This document shows positions 1 to 5,434 of a stretch of 5,434 bases of DNA, one piece after another (positions within the stretch are counted from its first letter, which is position 1; each line of letters begins with the position of its first letter). Under the pieces are notes generated by a model that saw only the letters and a list, made by a program, of their open reading frames with translations, searched no databases and was not told the DNA's origin. The translations under genes and the position numbers were made by a program. The DNA is taken from assembly GCA_002299135.1 (NCBI GenBank), contig DBNM01000068.1:4117-9550 (forward strand), written 5' to 3'. Source of the stretch: Candidatus Neomicrothrix sp. UBA672. Lineage in GTDB: Bacteria > Actinomycetota > Acidimicrobiia > Acidimicrobiales > MedAcidi-G1.

Positions 1-258
1 GCAGCACCAGCTGCAGCTGGTGCTGAGGATGGGGAAGCTGAAGAGAAAGACAGCTTTGATGTACAACTTGCCGAAGCAGGAGATAAGAAAATCCAAGTAA
101 TTAAAGAGGTTAGAACTCTTACCAACTTGGGTCTTAAAGATGCTAAGGACCTTGTTGATGGTGCGCCGAGCACAATCATGGAAGGTGCTTCGAAAGAAGA
201 CGCAGAAAAGGCAAAAGAAGCTCTTGAAGCTGCTGGCGCCACAATTGAATTAAAATAA
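1..258 (+). CDS. rplL: Ribosomal protein bL12 (L7/L12), C-terminal part, 5' end outside window
   Basis: This is the multicopy stalk protein of the 50S subunit; its C-terminal domain recruits and activates translational GTPases such as EF-Tu, EF-G and IF2. The window begins inside the gene, in frame at base 1, and 85 codons remain before the TAA at 256-258. Residues 1-17 of the fragment are the Ala/Glu-rich flexible hinge. Residues 18-85 are the globular C-terminal domain, recognisable from SFDVQL, KIQVIKEVR, TNLGLKDAKDLVDGAP and the ending AGATIELK. The missing part should be the N-terminal dimerisation domain that binds bL10, plus the start of the hinge. The usual K in the family's P-x-x-[LI]-K-E-G stretch is M here (STIMEG), a mild variant. 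Position directly upstream of rpoB is the classical bacterial order (rplJ-rplL-rpoB-rpoC). Identification is very secure; only the 5' end is unknown. Confidence 0.97.
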   Translation, partial: AAPAAAGAEDGEAEEKDSFDVQLAEAGDKKIQVIKEVRTLTNLGLKDAKDLVDGAPSTIMEGASKEDAEKAKEALEAAGATIELK

Positions 259-266
259 CTATTTAT

Positions 267-300
267 TCCTAATAAACCGTTGGTTTAGGATTTTATTGTT
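267..300 (+). terminator. Probable intrinsic terminator or attenuator after rplL
   Basis: Bases 267-272 (TCCTAA) pair with 285-290 (TTAGGA). Inside, 276-278 (ACC) pair with 282-284 (GGT) around a GTT loop, leaving a three-base TAA bulge at 273-275. An alternative fold pairs TAAACC with GGTTTA around the same loop. The stem is followed at once by the T-rich run TTTTATTGTT at 291-300. It lies 8 bases after the rplL stop codon. The stem is short, bulged and low in GC, so it may terminate only part of the transcripts, fitting an attenuator before rpoBC. Termination was not computed or tested. Confidence 0.6.
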
Positions 301-359
301 CGCGAAAGCTAGAAAAGTTACTTTCAATTACTTTAAAATTCATTAAAAGAATAAGCCTC

Positions 360-391
360 TTGGGTTGTTCATAGGGGTCTTGTTCTATTAG
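360..391 (+). promoter_or_regulatory. Weak candidate promoter for rpoBC
   Basis: A possible -35 box TTGTTC (365-370) lies 15 bases before a possible -10 box TATTAG (386-391). An overlapping reading pairs TTGGGT (360-365) with an extended -10 (TG at 381-382, then TCTATT at 384-389) at an 18-base spacing. Neither is a good match to the TTGACA/TATAAT consensus, and the AT-rich context makes chance matches likely. A start near 398 would leave a leader of about 95 bases before rpoB. It is listed because the hairpin upstream would otherwise limit rpoBC transcription, so a promoter of its own is plausible. Confidence 0.22.
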
Positions 392-484
392 GATTTCACT
401 TCGCTGTGTTGCGTCAAAATTTCTCCATGATTTGTGGTGTGATTTCGTCTTGATACGGTTTGTCCGCATTTATTAGCTTCTGCC

Positions 485-489
485 GGGAG
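485..489 (+). promoter_or_regulatory. Ribosome binding site of rpoB
   Basis: GGGAG is the only purine-rich Shine-Dalgarno-like sequence near the rpoB start. It lies 4 bases before the TTG at 494 and 7 bases before the TTG at 497. The wider spacing is the more usual one, so it favours initiation at 497. No ATG or GTG is available in this frame between the upstream TGA at 440-442 and the conserved RDRYSFG block. Confidence 0.7.
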
Positions 490-493
490 TTTA

Positions 494-3400
494 TTGTTGT
501 CTGCTCGACCATTACTTCGAGATCGATACTCGTTTGGAAACCTTGAACAGGTTTTAGAATTACCAGATTTAATTGCTGTTCAACATGAGTCATTTAATTG
601 GCTCATGGAATCAGGGTTGAAGGGTATCTTCTCAGATATAAGTCCTATAACCGATGTAAGTGAAACACTTTCACTTGAATTGGAGTTTGATCCTAAAGAC
701 GAAGATCTTAGACCACCTCCAAAGTTCACAGTAGATGAGTGCAAAGAAAAGGATATGACCTATTCAGGGCCAATATTCGTACGCGCTCGTTTCAAAAATG
801 CGCATACTGGTGAAATAAAGGAACAAACTGTTTTCTTAGGCGATTTTCCTCTTATGACGGAAAAAGGCACTTTCATAATCAATGGAACCGAGAGGGTAGT
901 TGTTTCTCAGCTAGTTAGATCGCCGGGTGTCATTTTTCAACCTGGAGAACGCTACAGATTGAGAAATCTTGCAAAAAACCAGCTTGTAACAGCAACAGTC
1001 CATCCTTATAGGGGAGAGTGGATTGAATTCGATGTAGAACAGAAGCCAGGTAAAGACGTTACTGCTGGTTGTCGAGTTGCTAGGAAACGTCGATTGTCAA
1101 TGTTCACTCTTCTCAGAGCTCTAGGTTTCGACGACGAGAACTTTCCTGGCTTTCTTGACCGTCTTGTTAATCACTTTAATTATCTTGAAGGGCAGTGGGA
1201 AAATGACCGTGAGTCCAATGCGACAGAAGAAGAAGCTCTTCTAGAAATTTATCGAAGAGTTCATCCAGGTGAACCACCTTCAGTAGAAGCTGCAAGAGCT
1301 TATTTACGTAATGCCTTTTTTGAATCACGAAGGTATGACTTATCTCGAGTTGGTCGCTATAAGTTGAATCGTAAACTTGGTCCAGAAATTGAATGGATCG
1401 AAAAAAATCTTGGTGTCGAGCTAGAAAGACCTACTCGTGATCAGACTGTTTTATCTAAAGCAGAAGTTCTGGCAACATGTACGTATCTTTTACATTTAGC
1501 AGCTGGAGAACCGGGATACCGACTAGATGACCAAGATCATTTTGCAAACCGCAGGATTCGTTGCGTAGGTGAACTTATTCAAAATCAAGTGAGGATAGGT
1601 CTATCACGGCTTGAACGTGTAGTGCGTGAACGAATGACTACTCAGGATGTAGAAGCTATAACTCCACAGTCGCTAATCAATATTCGACCTGTCGTCGCTT
1701 CAATCAAAGAATTTTTTGGGACAAGTCAACTTTCTCAATTTATGGATCAGGTGAACCCCTTGTCTGGTTTGACTCATAGGCGTCGTTTGTCTGCTTTAGG
1801 GCCAGGAGGTTTATCGCGTGAAAGGGCTGGTTTCGAAGTTAGAGATGTTCATTTTTCTCATTATGGAAGAATGTGTCCTATTGAGACACCTGAAGGTCCA
1901 AATATTGGTTTGATCGGAGGGCTTGCGACTTATGGTCGTGTAAATGATTTCGGTTTCATCGAGGCGCCTTACAGAAAAGTAGTTAAAGGCAAAGTTACTA
2001 ATGAAATTGTTCATCTAGATGCAGCAGAAGAGGAAGAGTACGTTGTTGCACAAGCCAATGCACCATTAAACCCAGATAAATCTTTTAAAAATGATCGGGT
2101 GTTGGTTCGTCGTTCACCTCAATCAGCATCTCTTCAGGATCATAAACAACAGTTGGAACAAGACGTTTTCTTTGGTGCTACTACAGAAATTTCTTATGTG
2201 CCACCTGAGGAAGTACAGCTTATGGATGTTTCAGCTCAGCAAATTGTTTCGGTCGCTACTGCTCTAATCCCATTCGTAGAACATGATGATGCAAACCGCG
2301 CTCTTATGGGAGCCAACATGCAACGTCAAGCAGTTCCACTTATACGTGCTGAAGCTCCCTTTATCGGCACTGGAATGGAAGCCCCTGCAGCACATGATGC
2401 AGCTGACATGCTCCTCGCCGAAGAAGCTGGGACTGTCGTTGACGTTGATGCAAATTCTGTTGTTGTTGAATATCGTAAAGCAGGAATAACTACACATGAA
2501 TTGGTTAAATTTGAAAGGTCTAATCAAGACACTTGTGTTAATCAGCAAGCAAGAGTTGTACCAGGTCAAAAATTTAAGGCCGGTGACCTTTTAGCCGATG
2601 GGTCTTCAACAGACAGTGGAGAACTTGCTTTAGGTAAAAATCTTCTAGTCGCCTATATGTCTTGGGAAGGTTTCAATTATGAAGATGCGATTATCGTTTC
2701 GGAGCGTTTGGTAAAAGACGATGTTCTAACGTCGATACATATTCATGAGCACGAAATAGACGCGCGTGATACAAAACTCGGTGCCGAAGAGATAACTAGA
2801 GATATCCCTAATCTTTCCGATGAGATACTTGCTGATCTTGATGATCGAGGAATTATCAGAATTGGTGCTGAAGTTTCACCTGGCGATGTTCTCGTCGGGA
2901 AAGTTACTCCTAAAGGTGAAACAGAGTTGACTCCTGAAGAGAGACTTTTGCGAGCTATCTTCGGTGAGAAAGCTCGTGAAGTGCGTGACACCTCACTCAA
3001 ATTACCTCATGGAGAATCAGGAAAAGTTATAGATGTAAAAGTCTTTGACAGGGAAGCTGGAGATGAGTTACCACCAGGCGTAAATCAGTTGGTAAGAGTC
3101 CATGTTGCGCAAAAACGAAAGATTAGTGTCGGCGACAAATTAGCCGGACGACATGGAAATAAAGGTGTTATTTCAAAGATTCTTCCAATTGAAGATATGC
3201 CATATATGAAAGATGGAACACCTGTAGACATCATTCTTAATCCATTAGGTGTTCCTTCCAGAATGAATGTAGGTCAGGTTCTTGAAACACATTTGGGATA
3301 TTGCGCTAGATGGGGATGGGAAATTAATGGCGAAGGTGTTGGGAATCCTGTAGATCGTGATTCCGAGGCTAAGAAAACAAGGACAAGTACAAAACCTTCT

Positions 3401-4099
3401 ATACATATAGCTACGCCTGTTTTTGATGGTGCTAGTTGGGATGAAAACGATACAACCGCGGTAGGTGATCAGCCGACAATACTTGAGATACTTGCAAATC
3501 TCCGTTCAGACTCAGTTGAAGGAGACAAACTAGTCAGAGAAGATGGTAAAGCAATACTTTTCAACGGCCGTACTGGTGAAGCCTATGACGAGCCAATCGG
3601 GATTGGATATGTTTATATTTTGAAACTAGCGCATCTAGTAGATGACAAAATTCACGCTAGATCCACAGGACCTTATTCGATGATTACTCAGCAACCGTTA
3701 GGTGGCAAGGCCCAGTTCGGTGGTCAGAGGTTTGGAGAAATGGAAGTTTGGGCTCTGGAAGCATATGGTGCTGCTTACTGCCTTCAAGAGCTTTTAACTA
3801 TCAAGTCTGACGATGTACTCGGACGTGTAAGAGTTTATGAGGCAATTGTCAAAGGCGATAATATTCCGGAACCTGGCATACCTGAGAGTTTCAAAGTTCT
3901 GATTAAAGAGATGCAGTCTTTGTGTTTGAATGTCGAAGTTCTGGATACTGACGGTAAACAAGTTGAAATCAGAGAGATGGATGAAGATGTCTATAGGACA
4001 ACTGAAGCTCTCGGAATTGATCTTTCTCGTCCAGAACGAGGATCTGATGAAGAAGACGCAGCACGCGAAGCTGCACGTGCGGTTAGAGCGTTTTCGTAA
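494..4099 (+). CDS. rpoB: DNA-directed RNA polymerase subunit beta (complete)
   Basis: Beta subunit of the core RNA polymerase (alpha2-beta-beta'-omega), which makes all cellular RNA. The frame encodes 1201 residues from the TTG at 494, or 1200 from the adjacent TTG at 497, which sits better behind the GGGAG site; actinobacterial RpoB is usually about 1150-1200 residues. Visible in order: N-terminal RDRYSFG block; TFIINGTERVVVSQLVRSPG ending near residue 145; the rifampicin-pocket region 409-436 (GTSQLSQFMDQ...THRRRLSALG); CPIETPEGPNIGLI; HDDANRALMGANMQRQAVPL; WEGFNYEDAI with E730/D731, matching E. coli E813/D814 near the active site; the flap region, roughly 745-880; GDKLAGRHGNKG with K882 and K890, matching E. 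coli K1065/K1073; and the C-terminal anchor with GGKAQFGGQRFGEMEVWALE at about 1070-1089. The C-terminus ends in a charged, Ala-rich tail of about 25 residues. No frameshift or large insertion is seen. Rifampicin-contact positions are conserved, so the enzyme is predicted to be sensitive. It is probably co-transcribed with rpoC, 40 bases downstream. Confidence 0.99.
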   Translation: MLSARPLLRDRYSFGNLEQVLELPDLIAVQHESFNWLMESGLKGIFSDISPITDVSETLSLELEFDPKDEDLRPPPKFTVDECKEKDMTYSGPIFVRARFKNAHTGEIKEQTVFLGDFPLMTEKGTFIINGTERVVVSQLVRSPGVIFQPGERYRLRNLAKNQLVTATVHPYRGEWIEFDVEQKPGKDVTAGCRVARKRRLSMFTLLRALGFDDENFPGFLDRLVNHFNYLEGQWENDRESNATEEEALLEIYRRVHPGEPPSVEAARAYLRNAFFESRRYDLSRVGRYKLNRKLGPEIEWIEKNLGVELERPTRDQTVLSKAEVLATCTYLLHLAAGEPGYRLDDQDHFANRRIRCVGELIQNQVRIGLSRLERVVRERMTTQDVEAITPQSLINIRPVVASIKEFFGTSQLSQFMDQVNPLSGLTHRRRLSALGPGGLSRERAGFEVRDVHFSHYGRMCPIETPEGPNIGLIGGLATYGRVNDFGFIEAPYRKVVKGKVTNEIVHLDAAEEEEYVVAQANAPLNPDKSFKNDRVLVRRSPQSASLQDHKQQLEQDVFFGATTEISYVPPEEVQLMDVSAQQIVSVATALIPFVEHDDANRALMGANMQRQAVPLIRAEAPFIGTGMEAPAAHDAADMLLAEEAGTVVDVDANSVVVEYRKAGITTHELVKFERSNQDTCVNQQARVVPGQKFKAGDLLADGSSTDSGELALGKNLLVAYMSWEGFNYEDAIIVSERLVKDDVLTSIHIHEHEIDARDTKLGAEEITRDIPNLSDEILADLDDRGIIRIGAEVSPGDVLVGKVTPKGETELTPEERLLRAIFGEKAREVRDTSLKLPHGESGKVIDVKVFDREAGDELPPGVNQLVRVHVAQKRKISVGDKLAGRHGNKGVISKILPIEDMPYMKDGTPVDIILNPLGVPSRMNVGQVLETHLGYCARWGWEINGEGVGNPVDRDSEAKKTRTSTKPSIHIATPVFDGASWDENDTTAVGDQPTILEILANLRSDSVEGDKLVREDGKAILFNGRTGEAYDEPIGIGYVYILKLAHLVDDKIHARSTGPYSMITQQPLGGKAQFGGQRFGEMEVWALEAYGAAYCLQELLTIKSDDVLGRVRVYEAIVKGDNIPEPGIPESFKVLIKEMQSLCLNVEVLDTDGKQVEIREMDEDVYRTTEALGIDLSRPERGSDEEDAAREAARAVRAFS

Positions 4100-4125
4100 T
4101 TAAGAGAAATTGGCAATAGGAAAAT

Positions 4126-4130
4126 AAGGG
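4126..4130 (+). promoter_or_regulatory. Ribosome binding site of rpoC
   Basis: AAGGG, within a longer purine-rich stretch, lies 9 bases before the GTG at 4140. An in-frame TAA at 4125-4127 overlaps this site, so no earlier start is possible. The next in-frame candidates fall inside the conserved RpoC N-terminus. Together these fix GTG 4140 as the start. Confidence 0.75.
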
Positions 4131-4139
4131 AATCAAAGA

Positions 4140-5434
4140 GTGATAGACGTCAACGAATTTTCAAATATTCGAATTGGTTTGGCTACTGCCGATGACATTC
4201 GCATGTGGTCAAATGGTGAAGTAAAAAAACCTGAGACTATTAATTATCGAACGCTTAAGCCTGAAAAAGATGGCCTTTTTTGTGAGAAGATTTTTGGTCC
4301 TACCAAAGATTGGGAATGCTATTGCGGAAAATATAAAAGAGTCAGATTTAAGGGAATTATTTGTGAACGCTGCGGTGTGGAAGTAACCAGGTCGAAAGTT
4401 CGTCGTGAACGTATGGGTCACATCGAGTTGGCAGCACCTGCAGTTCATATTTGGTACTTGCGTGGAACGCGTTCATGGTTGGCTTATTTATTAACAGGTA
4501 ATGAACCCAAAGAGGAATTAAAAGCAAAGCAACTAGAAAAAGTAATTTATTTTGCAGCCAATTTAGTTGTGACTGTTGATGCGGAAGGAAGGCACAATGA
4601 CCTCCCTGAATTAGAGAAAGAACTTTCCGAAGAACGAAATGCAATTGAAGAAGAACGAGATCGAGAACTTGATCGTCGCAAAGAGGATCTTGAGGCCGAA
4701 TTAGCCGAAATGGAAAATGAAGGTCTGAAAGATGCTGACCTAAAGGCTCGTCAGAAAGCTGCCGAAAAGGACATGCAGTTTATACGCGAACAGTACGAGC
4801 AGGAGTTGGATGTTTTAGACAGAGCTTGGGAAGAATTTAAGGGTCTTTTCCCACGTCAGATAGTTGAAGATGAACTTCTTTGGCGTGAGTTAGAAGATCG
4901 TTGGGGAGAGTATTTTGAAGGTGGCATGGGCGCTGATGCTTTGTCGCAACTAATTGACCGCATCGATTTTGATGAAGAAGAAATTACTTTAAGGGGAATG
5001 ATTGATCCGCCTAAGGATCAAAAACCTTTGTCAACGCAGCGTCGACAAAAGGCAATTAAGAGATTAAAAATAGTCGCTTCTTTTAATCGTCGAGATGAGC
5101 ATGGTCGTCGTGTTAATGAACCGGGAGCGATGATTCTTGATGCTGTTCCAGTTATACCTCCTGATCTTCGACCAATGGTGCAATTAGATGGTGGACGTTT
5201 TGCAACTTCTGACTTAAATGATTTGTATAGGCGTGTAATTAATAGAAACAACCGTTTAAAGAGGTTGTTAGATTTAGGTGCGCCTCGAATTATCGTTAAT
5301 AATGAAAAACGCATGCTACAAGAGGCTGTGGATGCGTTATTTGATAATGGTAGACGAGGTAGACCTGTTACCGGACCAGGTAATCGTCCTCTTAAATCTC
5401 TATCTGACATGTTGAAAGGAAAGCAGGGAAGATT
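4140..5434 (+). CDS. rpoC: DNA-directed RNA polymerase subunit beta prime, N-terminal part (3' end outside window)
   Basis: Beta prime forms the clamp and carries the catalytic Mg-binding aspartates of RNA polymerase. The window holds 431 codons from a GTG start; the family is usually 1200-1400 residues, so about two thirds is missing, including NADFDGD. Visible in order: FSNIRIGLATADDIRMWS (residues 7-24) and PETINYRTLKPEKDGLFCE; the zinc-binding cysteines C60, C62, C75 and C78 in CYC and CERC; GHIELAAP (93-100); a Glu/Lys/Arg-rich, probably coiled-coil region at about 154-234, typical of actinobacterial RpoC; IPPDLRPMVQLDGGRFATSD (339-358); and the clamp helices that bind sigma region 2, at about 355-405 (NDLYRRVINRNNRLKRLLDL). 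It ends at SLSDMLKGKQGR, just before the usual continuation FRQNLLGKRVDYSGRS. Between YLL and LEKVIYFA there are about 7 more residues (TGNEPKEELKAKQ) than in most Actinobacteria I recall. Truncation is due only to the window edge. Confidence 0.98.
   Translation, partial: MIDVNEFSNIRIGLATADDIRMWSNGEVKKPETINYRTLKPEKDGLFCEKIFGPTKDWECYCGKYKRVRFKGIICERCGVEVTRSKVRRERMGHIELAAPAVHIWYLRGTRSWLAYLLTGNEPKEELKAKQLEKVIYFAANLVVTVDAEGRHNDLPELEKELSEERNAIEEERDRELDRRKEDLEAELAEMENEGLKDADLKARQKAAEKDMQFIREQYEQELDVLDRAWEEFKGLFPRQIVEDELLWRELEDRWGEYFEGGMGADALSQLIDRIDFDEEEITLRGMIDPPKDQKPLSTQRRQKAIKRLKIVASFNRRDEHGRRVNEPGAMILDAVPVIPPDLRPMVQLDGGRFATSDLNDLYRRVINRNNRLKRLLDLGAPRIIVNNEKRMLQEAVDALFDNGRRGRPVTGPGNRPLKSLSDMLKGKQGR

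Larger units (their letters stand above)
259..493 (+). other. rplL-rpoB intergenic region (leader of rpoBC)
   Basis: This 235-base gap is much longer than the 40-base gap between rpoB and rpoC. It is AT-rich and has no credible gene. It holds a hairpin with a T-rich tail just after rplL, a pair of TTACTTT repeats at 318-324 and 328-334 (10 bases apart), a weak promoter candidate around 360-391, and the rpoB ribosome binding site at 485-489. In other bacteria, including E. coli, the rplL-rpoB gap carries an attenuator and processing signals that lower polymerase synthesis relative to ribosomal proteins. A similar role here is inference from position and the hairpin. The stretch from about 392 to 484 contains nothing I can name. 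Confidence 0.7.

Noticed and set aside
302..309. GCGAAAGC mini-hairpin, a two-base stem with a GAAA tetraloop
   Set aside because: The sequence is a known stable motif in isolation, but the stem does not extend, so an eight-base match is not evidence of function.
406..453. Small open frame starting at GTG 406 (15 codons, ending TGA) in the rpoB leader, with an internal ATG at 427
   Set aside because: The only AGGA upstream is 12 bases away, no recognisable attenuator peptide composition is present, and an open frame this short is expected by chance.
450..476. TTGATA (450-455) and TATTAG (471-476) as a second promoter
   Set aside because: The spacing is only 15 bases, and a start about 7 bases downstream would fall on the ribosome binding site, leaving almost no leader for initiation at 494/497.
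2283..2489. Overlapping + strand open frame of 68 codons within rpoB
   Set aside because: It is out of frame with a highly conserved part of RpoB (HDDANRALMGANMQRQ), and its translation looks like no protein I know.
2743..3000. Open frame of 85 codons on the - strand inside rpoB, and similar antisense frames at 1811-2014, 2264-2569, 4209-4448, 4357-4644 and 5018-5410
   Set aside because: All lie opposite strongly conserved rpoB or rpoC coding sequence, resemble no known family, and follow from the codon bias of the real genes.
4100..4139. Possible regulatory hairpin between rpoB and rpoC
   Set aside because: No inverted repeat is visible in the 40-base purine-rich spacer; it holds only the rpoC ribosome binding site.
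4602..4842. Glu/Lys/Arg-rich segment of RpoC as a possible foreign or fused coiled-coil domain
   Set aside because: A charged helical region at this place is normal for actinobacterial RpoC, and the flanking sequence is continuous.

Overview
The window is ordinary core-genome DNA: the tail of a ribosomal protein operon followed by the two large RNA polymerase genes, all on the + strand, in the conserved bacterial order rplL, rpoB, rpoC. I found no mobile element, CRISPR array, tRNA or rRNA, and nothing that looks like an undescribed system.

The proteins are actinobacterial in character. RpoB has about 1200 residues and lacks the large lineage-specific insertions of proteobacterial RpoB. It opens with an RDRYSFG block, and RpoC has the long charged N-terminal region usual in Actinobacteria. 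From memory, several signatures (the RpoB N-terminus, and the RpoC segment around RGTRSWLAYLL with its short insertion) look closest to the class Acidimicrobiia. Base composition is low for that group (about 40% G+C by eye, with many A/T-ending codons), which suggests a streamlined, probably aquatic or marine lineage. This placement is inference and needs a tree.

Layout: 1-258 is the C-terminal part of rplL (ribosomal stalk protein bL12). 259-493 is a 235-base gap. It holds a bulged hairpin followed by a T-rich run, which is probably a terminator or attenuator, then an AT-rich stretch with a weak promoter candidate, and finally a GGGAG ribosome binding site. 494-4099 is complete rpoB (RNA polymerase beta subunit), which starts at one of two adjacent TTG codons. 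4100-4139 is a short spacer with the rpoC ribosome binding site. 4140-5434 is the first 431 codons of rpoC (beta prime), starting at GTG and cut by the window edge before the catalytic NADFDGD motif.

The genes work together in expression: bL12 recruits translation factors to the ribosome, and beta with beta prime form the catalytic core of RNA polymerase. The short rpoB-rpoC spacer implies co-transcription. The hairpin and leader upstream of rpoB suggest that polymerase subunits are made at a lower or separately controlled level than the ribosomal stalk protein.
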